NCBI GenBank assembly: GCA_016716625.1
Contig: JADJVJ010000006.1
Span: 620,001-684,000 of the forward strand
Direction: 5' to 3'
DNA length: 64,000 nt
DNA from: Nostocoides sp.
Lineage (GTDB): Bacteria > Actinomycetota > Actinomycetes > Actinomycetales > Dermatophilaceae
The translations under genes were made by a program, and so were the position numbers. Shown here piece by piece: positions 53,595 to 61,977 of the stretch. Within the stretch, counting starts at the first letter, position 1; every line of letters starts with the position of its first letter. The notes beneath the pieces were generated by a model. The model did no database searches, was not told where the DNA came from, and saw nothing but the letters and a program-made list of their open reading frames with translations.

Positions 53595-54116
53595 TCACGA
53601 GTCCAGGGTCAGGGCATCCGGAGCGCCCGCGGAGGCGCCGCCGCCGAACTTGGCCTCGAGGAAGCGGCCATGTGCGATGAGCGCCTGCGCGTCCGCGCGG
53701 GTCGCCGCATCGAGCATCTTCGTCATCGTCGCCGCGAGCAGTTCGAGCTGGTCGATGAGCACCATGAGTGCGGTCCGGCCGCCATCGATGGGCCGGGAGT
53801 CGGCCCACTCCCGGGGCAGCCGCAGGTAGCCGCCGACCGCCTCGGGGAGATAGTCGGTGGCTGTCGCGACCACGGCATACGAGTCGATCGACCCGACGCC
53901 GAGTTGAGCGAGCCGGGGAAGGATCCCCCGGATGAGCCCGTCGATGCGCTGGACCCGGGAACTGATCATCGGAGCAGCGGAGCCGTCCGCCAGCATCGCC
54001 GCGACCCGGTCGAGCGCGGCGAGGATGTCGTCCTCCCCCGGAGGTGCCGGGAGGGCCGGCTCGGCCGGCTGATCCTCCCCTCTCGGCTCACCCCGGAGCC
54101 ACGCCCAGAGCCCCAC
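53595..54116 (-). CDS. Small protein of unknown function between telA and the AAA+ gene
   Basis: A 173-residue protein. It starts MGLWAWLRGE, a short amphipathic segment that could touch the membrane, then an acidic Pro-rich stretch and a mainly helical body (about 27-160) with DGLIRGILPRLAQLG and LIDQLELLAATMTKML. No Cys motif or transmembrane helix is present. The start is GTG at 54116, 3 bases after the telA stop; the stop is 3 bases before the AAA+ start. The tight packing shows it is a member of the operon. It resembles the small helical partners often seen with TelA genes, but I cannot name a family. Confidence 0.6.
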   Translation of the reverse strand: MGLWAWLRGEPRGEDQPAEPALPAPPGEDDILAALDRVAAMLADGSAAPMISSRVQRIDGLIRGILPRLAQLGVGSIDSYAVVATATDYLPEAVGGYLRLPREWADSRPIDGGRTALMVLIDQLELLAATMTKMLDAATRADAQALIAHGRFLEAKFGGGASAGAPDALTLDS

Positions 54117-54119
54117 ACA

Positions 54120-55331
54120 TCACCTGTCGAGGTCGAGTTGCTGAGTGCCGCGGGCGTCCTGGGTTCGCACCCGGTCGAGGTAGCTGCGGGACTTCTCGAC
54201 CTCGGTTTCGAGCACCCCGATGGTCTGCGCCATCGAGTCCAGGGCCTTGGCCTTGAAGGTGTCGATGGAGTCCATGGTCGCGTAGATGTTGGCGAACGCC
54301 GCCTGCAACTGCTCCATCCCGATGGTCGCCGAGGCGGCTTGCTCCTGGATCTGCGCGGAGTTGTCCCGGAGCATCTCGCTGGTGCGCTGGATCATGCCCG
54401 AGGTGGTCTGGTTCAGGGCCGTGATCTGGTCGAGGACGAGCTTCTGGTTGCCGAGCGCCTGCGCGACGATGACCGCCGTGCGCAGCGCGGAGACCGTTGT
54501 CGTCGACGCCCGGTCAACGCCCTTGATGAGCTCGATGTTGTTCTTGATGATGACGTCGATAGCCAGATAACTCTGGATGGAGACGGCGAGCTGGGTGAGC
54601 AGGTCTTGATGCTTCTGCCGGACATAGAAGAGCACGTCCTGGGAGAGGGACTTGGCCTGCTCCGGGTCGCTCAGCTCCAGTTCGGCGATCCGAGCCGCGA
54701 GCCGGGCGTCGAGCCGCTCGGCGATGTAGACGTACTGGTTGAGCCGCCCCATGACGTCCCAGAGGTTCTGCTTCTCCATGGTGAGCGCGACATTGTCGCG
54801 CTGGAGTTCGTCCTGGCCGCTGCGCAGGCTGTGGAGTATGGCGTTGAGCTGGTCCTGCGCGGACTGGTACTTGCGGAAGTAGTCGACGACCTTGTCCCCG
54901 AAGGGCAGCCAGTCGAGCCACTTCTTGGTGCCCGTGGCCTTGCCCGGGTCGAGGTCTTCGACGGTCCGCCGCAGCTCGAGCAGGGTCCGGCCCACCGTGG
55001 ACCCCGCCGCGAGCCCACCCTCTTGGAGGGCCTTGACCGGTTGGTTGAGCAGCCGGTTGCTCGTCTCGGCGGCCCGGGTGATGTCCGCATCCCCCATGGT
55101 CCGCACGTGGTCGGCCTGGGCGGCGAGCTCGGGGCTGCGCGGGGCGGCCTTGGTGAGCGCGCTGAGGAACCCCTCGACCTTGGCGTCCAGGGCCGGGACG
55201 TCGGCAGCCTTGACCTGCGGAGCCATCGCGGGCGCGGACGTCGTGGCGACCGCAGCCACCGGTTCCGGGGCGTTCAGGGTGAGGGTCGCCTCGGGAGGCG
55301 CGAGCGGGGCAGGGGTGGTGCCGTCGCTCAT
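54120..55331 (-). CDS. telA: TelA family protein (toxic anion resistance)
   Basis: A 403-residue soluble, almost wholly helical protein of the TelA/KlaA family. Matching stretches are DYFRKYQSAQDQLNAILHSL, RDNVALTMEKQNLWDVMGRL and DVIIKNNIELIKGVDRAS, then TTTVSALRTAVIVAQALGNQK. TelA members give resistance to tellurite and some antimicrobials by an unknown mechanism, and belong to the wider Ter stress systems. The ATG at 55331 overlaps the lemA stop (ATGA). It is second in the operon. Actual metal or tellurite resistance should not be assumed from the name. Confidence 0.93.
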   Translation of the reverse strand: MSDGTTPAPLAPPEATLTLNAPEPVAAVATTSAPAMAPQVKAADVPALDAKVEGFLSALTKAAPRSPELAAQADHVRTMGDADITRAAETSNRLLNQPVKALQEGGLAAGSTVGRTLLELRRTVEDLDPGKATGTKKWLDWLPFGDKVVDYFRKYQSAQDQLNAILHSLRSGQDELQRDNVALTMEKQNLWDVMGRLNQYVYIAERLDARLAARIAELELSDPEQAKSLSQDVLFYVRQKHQDLLTQLAVSIQSYLAIDVIIKNNIELIKGVDRASTTTVSALRTAVIVAQALGNQKLVLDQITALNQTTSGMIQRTSEMLRDNSAQIQEQAASATIGMEQLQAAFANIYATMDSIDTFKAKALDSMAQTIGVLETEVEKSRSYLDRVRTQDARGTQQLDLDR

Positions 55332-56005
55332 CGCGCGCCACCTTCGGCGTCGGGGCTTGGGTTGGCAGCCGGGTCCGCGGACGGAGCGGGAGCCGGCGCC
55401 GGGTCGCTGCCGGCATACGACTGGGGCGGGGGAATGGTCGCGTCACGCTGACCGAAGTCGACCCGAACCGGCTCACGCTGCTCGCCCTCGGCCTCGAAGT
55501 ACTCGGCGCGGCCGATGGTGAACATTCCCGCGAGGATGGTGCTCGGGAAGGTCTCGACCTTGGTGTTGAGGTCGCGGACGGTCGCGTTGTAGTAGCGCCG
55601 AGCCGAGGCGATCCGGTCCTCGGTGTTGGTGAGTTCCTGCTGGAGGGCGGTGAAGTTCGCGTTCGCCTTCAGGTCGGGGTAGGCCTCGGCGACCGCGATG
55701 AGGCGGCCGAGGGCCTGGCTCAGCATGTTTTCCGACTCGGCCTGCTGGGCGGGGCTCTGCCCGGGGGCCATCGCGGCGGACCGGGCGCGGATGACGTCCT
55801 CGAGAGTTCCGCGCTCGTGCGCCGCGTACCCCTTGACGGTCTCGACGAGGTTGCCGATGAGGTCGTGGCGCCGGGTGAGCTCGACGTCGATCTGCCGCCA
55901 GGCCTCCTGGACCAGGTTGCGCAGCTTGACCAGGCCGTTGTAGACGCCCACGGCCCAGAGGCCGACCAGCACAATGACACCGAGGGTGATGAGGAGGGGG
56001 ATCAT
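55328..56005 (-). CDS. lemA: LemA family membrane protein
   Basis: A 225-residue protein. The first 22 residues form a single membrane helix (IPLLITLGVIVLVGLWAVGVYNG), followed by the LemA helical domain with LVQEAWRQIDVELTRRHDLIGNLVETVKGYAAHE (pattern across 33-66), NLKANANF-type DLKANANFTALQQELTNTE and RYYNATVRDLN. The C-terminal 50 residues are Pro/Ala/Asp-rich and disordered. LemA function is unclear; it is often linked to surface stress or to TelA/TPM proteins. It is first of the 11-gene operon. A -10-like TAGGAT lies 46 bases upstream. Confidence 0.92.
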   Translation of the reverse strand: MIPLLITLGVIVLVGLWAVGVYNGLVKLRNLVQEAWRQIDVELTRRHDLIGNLVETVKGYAAHERGTLEDVIRARSAAMAPGQSPAQQAESENMLSQALGRLIAVAEAYPDLKANANFTALQQELTNTEDRIASARRYYNATVRDLNTKVETFPSTILAGMFTIGRAEYFEAEGEQREPVRVDFGQRDATIPPPQSYAGSDPAPAPAPSADPAANPSPDAEGGAR

Positions 56006-56050
56006 GGCAACTCCGTCGGATCGGTCGCCCCGTGTAGGCGCGTGGGACTG

Positions 56051-56056
56051 ATCCTA
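56051..56056 (-). promoter_or_regulatory. -10-like box TAGGAT before the lemA operon
   Basis: On the minus strand TAGGAT lies 46 bases before the lemA ATG. No good TTGACA is at the expected distance, so it may depend on an activator or another sigma factor. With a terminator-like hairpin just upstream, this is the most likely start of the 11-gene transcript. Confidence 0.4.
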
Positions 56057-56064
56057 TGCAACGG

Positions 56065-56098
56065 GATCGCCGCCGTCGCCCTTCCCCTCGGCGGGATC
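56065..56098. terminator. Hairpin between the secreted-protein gene and the lemA operon
   Basis: GATC-g-CCGCCG (56065-56075) pairs with CGGCGG-GATC (56089-56098) with one bulged base, a stem of 10 pairs. The stop codon of the upstream minus-strand gene lies at its edge. It probably ends that gene's transcript and keeps the lemA operon independent. Confidence 0.5.
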
Positions 56099-57014
56099 AG
56101 CCGATCGCGACGTAGGCGTTGTCGACCCGGCCGTTGAGCTGGTCGGCGTTGCTGACCACGACCGCCCCGCGGGCACTGGTCTTCACCCCGATGCTCAGCG
56201 GTGTCGGGTAGGAGGAGTTCGCCTCCGGGAAGTCCAGGTTCGCGGCCGGCAGCGTCGAGGTCGTCGTCGCGGTCCGCACGGTGCCCTGGCGAAGGTCGAG
56301 GACCCGCACGGTGAGCACATCGAGGCCGGCCTCGACGGTGCGCTCGCACCGGATCCGGTACCACACGTCGGCCTTGAGCGAGAGGCGAACCCAGGCGGTC
56401 TCGACCCCGGAGTCCCGGACGTGACACGACGCGGTCGGAGCGGACCCGGGCGAGTCAACCTGGAGCTTGTACTGGTCGTTGCCGGCCAGCCCACGTTGAA
56501 GGACGTTGTTGCCGTTGTCGCTGCTCACCTTGTCAACGGTCACCCCGGGGTCGACGTTGACGTCCGCCCCCCAGGTCACCGCGGCATAGCCCGGGGCCAA
56601 CGGATCCGCCGCGCCGAAGTCGCTCGCGGTCACGGCATACCCGGCGTACGGCCCGGTCCCGGAAAAAGTGGGCAGCCGGCCCGAGCCGAGGTCCGTCGCC
56701 GCGACACCCGGAACGGTGGCGACATCACCGGGGACGGCGTAGCCGGAGGGAGCTTCCTGGGTCAGCGCGCCTCCCGAGGAGACGATCCGCCCGCTGAGCG
56801 AACCGAGGAGGGTGGGGTCGGCATGGACCCAGCTCGAGGACGGACCCTCATCGAAGGTCACCGCGAGTCGCACCGGGCCCGCGAACGGTGCACCGAGGGG
56901 CGTCGCCACGGTCCGCTGGGTCGCGCCGGGTCGGGGGGCACCGGTTGCGGGCGTTGCACCGAGCGCCGCGACCGCCAGCAGCGTCGTGGCACACGGGAGG
57001 AAGCGTCGCAACAT
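56097..57014 (-). CDS. Secreted protein of unknown function
   Basis: A 305-residue protein with a clear signal peptide (MLRRFLPCATTLLAVAALGATPATGA, cleavage after about 26 in pattern). The mature part is beta-rich with VTFDEGPSSSWVHADP and YAVTASDFGAADPLAPGYA. Two Cys residues in TASCHVRDSG and YRIRCERTV could form a disulfide. The repeated W/Y-V-R-L strands resemble a concanavalin-like (laminin-G) sandwich, but this is only an impression. I do not recognize the family. It stands alone, 82 bases downstream of pyrE's stop position on the same strand. Confidence 0.7.
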   Translation of the reverse strand: MLRRFLPCATTLLAVAALGATPATGAPRPGATQRTVATPLGAPFAGPVRLAVTFDEGPSSSWVHADPTLLGSLSGRIVSSGGALTQEAPSGYAVPGDVATVPGVAATDLGSGRLPTFSGTGPYAGYAVTASDFGAADPLAPGYAAVTWGADVNVDPGVTVDKVSSDNGNNVLQRGLAGNDQYKLQVDSPGSAPTASCHVRDSGVETAWVRLSLKADVWYRIRCERTVEAGLDVLTVRVLDLRQGTVRTATTTSTLPAANLDFPEANSSYPTPLSIGVKTSARGAVVVSNADQLNGRVDNAYVAIG

Positions 57015-57140
57015 GAGATGGCCTAAGGGAAGACGGTGACAAGGAGGGCAGAGGTGTTCCGGGAAAGCCTAACCAGCGCCCAGGAGCGTGTAGTCCCCGA
57101 TATGGGGTACATGAGCGCTTGACCGCGCAGAATCAGCCGT

Positions 57141-57695
57141 TCAGCCGAGGCCGAGCTCGGCCAGTCCGAAGACGTACCGGTAGCCCAGGCCGGCCCCTTC
57201 GAAGACCTCGGCGGCCCCCGTCGAGCGATCGGCGATCGTCGCCACGGCGACCACCTGCGCCCCGGCCTCCTGGGCCGCACGGGCCGCCTCGAGCGGGCTC
57301 GCACCGGTGGTCGAGGTGTCCTCGACGATGAGGACCCGGCGACCGGCGATGCTCGGGCCTTCGATCCGTTGCTGCAGCCCGTGGGCCTTGCCCGCCTTGC
57401 GCACCACGAAGGCGTCGATCCGCGCGCCCGCGGCGGCCGCGGCGTGCAGCATGGCGGTGGCCACCGGGTCCGCGCCGAGGGTGAGCCCGCCGACGGCGTC
57501 ATACTCCAGGTCAGCGGTGAGCTGGCGCATGACCCGGCCGACCAGGGGCGCGGCCTCCCCGTCGAGGGTGACCCGGCGCAGGTCGACGTAGTAGTCCGCC
57601 TCCCGGCCCGAGGACAAGGTCACCCGGCCGTAGACGATGGCCTTGGTACGGACGATCTGCAGCAGGCGGGCTCGGTCGGTTTCGTGGTCGGTCAC
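57141..57695 (-). CDS. pyrE: Orotate phosphoribosyltransferase
   Basis: A 184-residue enzyme of pyrimidine synthesis: orotate and PRPP give OMP. The PRPP-binding motif VLIVEDTSTTGASPLEAA lies near residues 121-138, with YYVDLRRVTLDG near 34 and the K-containing RKAGKAHG near 99. The length matches the actinobacterial type (about 180). I chose GTG 57695 (VTDHETDRARLL) because the family begins there; the frame is open to 57752 but the extension has no family likeness and includes one GTATGCCGT copy. The gene is alone, divergent from the exonuclease gene. Confidence 0.93.
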   Translation of the reverse strand: MTDHETDRARLLQIVRTKAIVYGRVTLSSGREADYYVDLRRVTLDGEAAPLVGRVMRQLTADLEYDAVGGLTLGADPVATAMLHAAAAAGARIDAFVVRKAGKAHGLQQRIEGPSIAGRRVLIVEDTSTTGASPLEAARAAQEAGAQVVAVATIADRSTGAAEVFEGAGLGYRYVFGLAELGLG

Positions 57696-57891
57696 GATGA
57701 GCCAGTATGCCGTGGCGCCGGTCGCGCTGGAGGTCGGGCCCTCACCGTCCACGGCGGTGCGCGGAACCGATGCGCGGTGAGCGGGCGGGCGAGCTGGCGG
57801 GCCTACTCGGCGCCGACCCTGCCGAGGCGCCGGTGATCAGGGCCGTCACCAAGCCCGCACTCTATGCCGGGCGGAGTCGTAGGGTGGGGGC

Positions 57892-58692
57892 GTGCGAATC
57901 GCCAGCTGGAACGTCAACTCGATTCGGTCGCGGATCGACCGGCTCGAGGCCTGGCTCCAACGCAGCGAGGTCGACGTCCTGGCGATCCAGGAGACCAAAT
58001 GCAAGGACGCCCAGTTCCCCTACGACCGGATCCGGGCGCTCGGCTACGAGGTGGCCCATCACGGCCTCAACCAGTGGAATGGGGTCGCGATCCTCAGCAG
58101 GGTCGGTCTGGCGGAGGTCGAGGTCGGCTTCCCGCAGGCTCCGACCTGGGGGGAGCCGCCGATGGCCGAGGCCCGCGCGATCGGTGCCACGGTCGGCACG
58201 GGGACGAACGCCATACGATTCTGGTCGGTGTACGTCCCCAATGGGCGGCACCTCACCGACCCGCACATGGACTACAAGGTGGCTTGGCTCGATGCCCTGC
58301 GCTTCAACGCGGGGTCCTGGGCGGCGAACCAGGGGCGGGTCATGCTCTGCGGGGACTGGAATATCGCCCCGGGCGACGAGGACGTCTGGTCGATGGAGTT
58401 TTACGCCGACAAGAGCCACGTCTCGCCGCGGGAGCGCGCCGCCTTCCAGGGCTTCCTCGATGACGGTTTCATCGATGTCGTGCGGCCGCACACCCCCGGG
58501 CCGGGGGTTTATACCTACTGGGACTACAAGCAACTGCGGTTCGCCAAGCGCCAAGGCATGCGCATCGACTTCCTGCTCTGCTCCCCGGCGCTCGCCGGCC
58601 ACGTCCTGGGTGCCGCGATCGACCGCGAGGAACGTAAGGGCACCGGGGCCAGCGATCACGCCCCCGTCGTCATCGAGCTCGAGGAGGCCTGA
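57892..58692 (+). CDS. xth: Exodeoxyribonuclease III
   Basis: A 266-residue AP endonuclease/exonuclease of the exonuclease III family, active in base excision repair. Marks are MRIASWNVNSIRSRI (metal-binding Asn), LAIQETKC (catalytic Glu), VYVPNGR, GDWNIAPGDEDV and the C-terminal GASDHAPVVIEL with the active-site Asp-His. It starts with GTG at 57892. A TAGGGT box ends 6 bases upstream, which suggests a leaderless mRNA. The hydrolase gene follows after 4 bases and is probably co-transcribed. Confidence 0.95.
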   Translation: MRIASWNVNSIRSRIDRLEAWLQRSEVDVLAIQETKCKDAQFPYDRIRALGYEVAHHGLNQWNGVAILSRVGLAEVEVGFPQAPTWGEPPMAEARAIGATVGTGTNAIRFWSVYVPNGRHLTDPHMDYKVAWLDALRFNAGSWAANQGRVMLCGDWNIAPGDEDVWSMEFYADKSHVSPRERAAFQGFLDDGFIDVVRPHTPGPGVYTYWDYKQLRFAKRQGMRIDFLLCSPALAGHVLGAAIDREERKGTGASDHAPVVIELEEA

Positions 58693-58696
58693 GGCC

Positions 58697-59554
58697 ATGG
58701 CCACCCGCGAAACCCGGCACACCATCGTCGCCCCGCACGGGGTGATGATCCGGGCGCAGGAGCACCTAAGCGAAGGCCCCGTCGACCCGACGCTGCCCAC
58801 CGTGGTCCTCGCCCACGGCTGGACCATGACCCACGCCAGCTGGCACCCCGTCATCGAGATCCTGCAGAACAGGTATGCCGTCCGCTGCGTGACCTACGAC
58901 CAGCCCGGTCACGGCGAGTCCAGTCCCGAGGCGGACCAGCCGAGCGTGCGGGACCTCGGGGATGTCCTCAAGGCGGTCATCGACGTCCTCGCCCCGGACG
59001 GGCCGCTCGTTCTCGGCGGCCACTCGATGGGCGGGATGACGATCATGGCGTATGCCGGTCGGCACCCGCAGGAGCTGCGCTCCCGGGTCCGCGGGGTGAC
59101 CCTCGTGGGGACCGCGGCGAGCATTGAGGGCCGCACGCCGGTGCCGTTCGAGCGAGCCATCATGGCCATCTGTTCCCGGGCTCCCCGGATTGCCCCGGGC
59201 TTCCTGGTGCCGACCCCTGTCCAGGGGCGGATGATGTTCGGGGACGGGGCGGATCCGCGGGACGTCACGGTGGCGGTGCGCCAGGTGCAGCAGACCAAGA
59301 TGCCGACCATCGGCAAGTTCTTCACCGCACTCTCGGAGCATGACGAACTTGAATCACTCGAACTGCTCGGCGACGTGCCGACGCACATCCTGGTCGGGAC
59401 GAAGGACCGGCTCACCCCGGTGGGTCAATCCCGCGACCTGCACGCGCGCATCCCGGGGAGCACCCTGACCGAGCTCCCCGACCTCGGCCACATGCTCACC
59501 TACGAGGCGCGCGAGGTCGTCGCCGACGCGCTCTGCGAGAGCTTCCCGCGCTAA
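58697..59554 (+). CDS. Alpha/beta-hydrolase
   Basis: A 285-residue alpha/beta-hydrolase. The oxyanion-hole motif is LAHGWTMTHASW (about residues 38-49), the nucleophile elbow is GGHSMGG with Ser at about 114, the acid is in LVGTKDRLTPVG, and the catalytic His is in LPDLGHMLTYE. It lacks a signal peptide, so it is cytosolic. The substrate, an ester, epoxide or haloalkane, cannot be told. It follows the exonuclease gene by 4 bases and ends 3 bases from the convergent MFS gene. Confidence 0.88.
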   Translation: MATRETRHTIVAPHGVMIRAQEHLSEGPVDPTLPTVVLAHGWTMTHASWHPVIEILQNRYAVRCVTYDQPGHGESSPEADQPSVRDLGDVLKAVIDVLAPDGPLVLGGHSMGGMTIMAYAGRHPQELRSRVRGVTLVGTAASIEGRTPVPFERAIMAICSRAPRIAPGFLVPTPVQGRMMFGDGADPRDVTVAVRQVQQTKMPTIGKFFTALSEHDELESLELLGDVPTHILVGTKDRLTPVGQSRDLHARIPGSTLTELPDLGHMLTYEAREVVADALCESFPR

Positions 59555-59557
59555 GGC

Positions 59558-61216
59558 TCAGAGGAGCAGCGTCGGCGCGTGCTGTTCACCGGGCAGCCGG
59601 CGCACGCCGAGCCGGAGCGAGGCCAAGGCCCCCGCGAAGGCCGCAATGGCCGCACCCCGGAAGACCCAGTGCACCGGGATGAGGGCCGCCTCGACATACG
59701 CGGTGGTGTTGTTGGCGTCGGCGATCTCGTCTACGGCGAGGTAGAAGGCGTGCAGCCCGATCGCGGTGAGCAGGGCGAGTCCGACGACCATACCCACCAT
59801 CCGCAGCAGCACGACAAGGGCGCTCGCGGTGCCGTGGGTGTGTTCCGGGGCGGCGGCGAGCGCGGCGTTGTTGACCGGGGCCAGGGCCAGGCCGACGCCG
59901 AGGCCGACGGCCGCGAGGACGACCACGGAGGTGAACGTGGCGAGCGATCCTCGGCCCCAGCCGGTCATGACAAGCAGCCCGAGACCGGCCAGGACGAGCC
60001 CGACACCGGCCACGAGCCCGTCCCCAAGCCAGCGGAGCACGTACCCACCGAGGAGCGCCCCGAAGGGAACGGCCACGAGGAAGCGGACCAGGACCAGGGC
60101 AGCCTCGGTTTGGCTGCTCGTGTGGACGAGGCGGGCGAGCAGGGGGACGTCGACGATGACCGCGACGAGGGCAACCCCGACCAGGGCGGAGACCGCCAGC
60201 GCCCACGCGGTCCGGCCGCGGACGAGCCCGCGCGGGACGAGGGGGTTGGCCGCCCGGCGGTGATGAATGAGGTATGCCGCCAGGCTCACCCCGGCCAACG
60301 GGAGCAGAGCGAGGCCGAGCGGACCGACGACCTCGGTCTCGGGGTTGGCCGAGGCGAAGGTGAGGATGACGCAGCCGAGCGCGACCCCGAGGTAGAGGGC
60401 CCCGAGAAGGTCGGCCCGGCGCAACACCGGGAGCATGGGACGCACCCCCACGGCGAGCGCCACGACGAGCAGAGCGATCGCGGCGACGCCGATGGGCGTG
60501 GCCAGCCGGGCCGTGGAGTCAGCGAAGCCGACGAACGGCAGCCCGAGTTCGACGCTCGTGACGAGCGCCTCGGGAGGGTCGAGGGCGAGCCACAGGGAGC
60601 CGAGGGCGAGAGTGAGCAGGAGGATCGGCAGCCACTTGATCCGGGCGAACCGGACCCGCCCGGTCAGCATGACGAAGCCGGCGAGGACGATTCCGAGGAT
60701 CGCGTTGAGCCAGAAGATCGCGCGCCAGTCCGCGACGGTGAGGATGAGAGCCCCGAGGAGCGGCCCGAGGACCGACCCGAGTTCCTGGACGGCGCCGACG
60801 ACCCCGAGCGGCAGCCCCCGGCGATCGGCCGGCCAGAGCGCGCCGACGATGGCCAGCGTCGCTGGGACCAGGCCACCGCCGCCGAGGCCCTGAACGATCC
60901 GGCCGGCGACGAGCACGGGCAGGTCGGTCGCGAGCGCGGTCACGCCCGACCCGACGACGAAAATGGCGAGGCAGCCTAGGAGCACGAGCTGACGGTCGAG
61001 GAGGTCGGCGAGTCGGCCGATGAGCGGGAGCACCGCGACATAGCCGAGGAGGAAGCCGGAGATGATCGGGGTGGCCTTCTGCAGGGCGTCGATGCCGACT
61101 CCCACGCCTTGCATCATGTCGGTGAGGGCCAGCACCACGACATAGGTGTCCGCTGCTGCCAGGGAGACCGCGATGGAGGCGGTCGTGAGCAGCGCCCTAG
61201 GGGCGGGTGATCTCAA
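59558..61216 (-). CDS. MFS transporter, EmrB/QacA type (P55-like)
   Basis: A 552-residue membrane protein with about 14 helices, the DHA2 drug:H+ antiporter size. Marks are LIGRLADLLDRQLVLLGC (motif A, about residues 65-82), VAGRIVQGLGGGGLVPATLA and GVVGAVQELGSVLGPLLGALI (motif C region, near 139-159). It lies directly after a lipoprotein gene of the LprG type, overlapping it by 20 bases. In mycobacteria lprG and the P55 transporter form an operon that moves triacylated lipids and lipoglycans to the cell envelope, and this pair looks like its counterpart. The TTG at 61216 is the assigned start; its use is uncertain. Confidence 0.85.
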   Translation of the reverse strand: MRSPAPRALLTTASIAVSLAAADTYVVVLALTDMMQGVGVGIDALQKATPIISGFLLGYVAVLPLIGRLADLLDRQLVLLGCLAIFVVGSGVTALATDLPVLVAGRIVQGLGGGGLVPATLAIVGALWPADRRGLPLGVVGAVQELGSVLGPLLGALILTVADWRAIFWLNAILGIVLAGFVMLTGRVRFARIKWLPILLLTLALGSLWLALDPPEALVTSVELGLPFVGFADSTARLATPIGVAAIALLVVALAVGVRPMLPVLRRADLLGALYLGVALGCVILTFASANPETEVVGPLGLALLPLAGVSLAAYLIHHRRAANPLVPRGLVRGRTAWALAVSALVGVALVAVIVDVPLLARLVHTSSQTEAALVLVRFLVAVPFGALLGGYVLRWLGDGLVAGVGLVLAGLGLLVMTGWGRGSLATFTSVVVLAAVGLGVGLALAPVNNAALAAAPEHTHGTASALVVLLRMVGMVVGLALLTAIGLHAFYLAVDEIADANNTTAYVEAALIPVHWVFRGAAIAAFAGALASLRLGVRRLPGEQHAPTLLL

Positions 61217-61901
61217 CCGGAACCCCGTAGTCCTTGAGCACGATCGTGTAGGTCGAGGTGGTGCCCGCGAAGAACTCGCCGGTGGTCACGGTCTTGCGCA
61301 GCTCACCGGACTGCGCGATCCCGAATGCGATGTCGAAGGCTTTGGTCCCGTCTCCGAGGTGGAAGAGGCGCTTGACCTCGGCCCCGGGGAGCTTTCCTTT
61401 GACCTCCCGGAGGATGTCGTTGCCCTCGCGGACCCCGCCACCCACGGTGAGGTCCGTGGCTTTGGTGATGAGTGAGCCAACTCCGGTCTCGGGATGAAAG
61501 AACGCCGCCGGATTCGGGGCCCCGGACTTAGCGAGATCGAACGGCTTGTAGTTCTCGTCGAAGAACTTCGTGTAGGTGTCGTCACCGATCGTGATGAGTC
61601 CGATGGAGCCACTCAACCCGGCGAGGCGTCCGGTGAAGGTGCCCTTGAACTTGGGCTCCGCGGCGTCGATAACGCCCGACCCCACGGCCGCGGTCACCCC
61701 GTCCGAGTTCGCCGGGACACCCTTGCTGGAGAGGGTGAACCCGACGCTCTTGGCCGTGGCGATCTTCGCGGCAGCGGCCTTGAGGAGGGCCGCCGGGTCA
61801 TCGGTGGCGCCTCCCGAGCCTCCCGAACCTCCCGAGCCTCCCGAGCAGGCCGACAGGCTCAGGACCACGGCGGGCAGGGCGAGGAAAAGGCGTCGGCGCA
61901 T
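61197..61901 (-). CDS. lprG: LppX/LprAFG-family lipoprotein (LprG-like)
   Basis: A 234-residue lipoprotein. The signal peptide ends in the lipobox LSLSAC with Cys19, followed by a GGSGGSGGSGG linker encoded by 9-base tandem repeats. The mature domain has the LppX/LprG pattern: DPAALLKAAAAKIATAKSVGF, then a beta sheet with GTFTGRLAGLSGSIGLITIGDDTYTKF and PNPAAFFHPETGVGSLI. Such proteins hold a large lipid-binding pocket. It is placed just before the P55-like transporter gene. ATG 61901 gives the signal peptide. The symbol reflects the family and the operon context. Confidence 0.87.
   Translation of the reverse strand: MRRRLFLALPAVVLSLSACSGGSGGSGGSGGATDDPAALLKAAAAKIATAKSVGFTLSSKGVPANSDGVTAAVGSGVIDAAEPKFKGTFTGRLAGLSGSIGLITIGDDTYTKFFDENYKPFDLAKSGAPNPAAFFHPETGVGSLITKATDLTVGGGVREGNDILREVKGKLPGAEVKRLFHLGDGTKAFDIAFGIAQSGELRKTVTTGEFFAGTTSTYTIVLKDYGVPVEITRP
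61810..61845 (-). repeat. Four tandem 9-base units in the lipoprotein linker
   Basis: Four units of cctcccgag (one with a final a) in a row code for the Gly-Gly-Ser linker behind the lipid-anchored Cys. Such an in-frame array can change length by slippage without breaking the protein. Confidence 0.85.
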
Positions 61902-61977
61902 GGGCGAGATCCTAGTTCGGGGGCGCCTCAACCTGGCATCACTCGGGGTGAACAGTGCCTCCGGGTCGCCCGCGCGG

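Noticed and set aside
54120..55331. A tellurite resistance island on the strength of telA
   Set aside because: No terB, terC, terD or terZ genes are visible. telA sits in a signalling operon, so a resistance label would go beyond the evidence.
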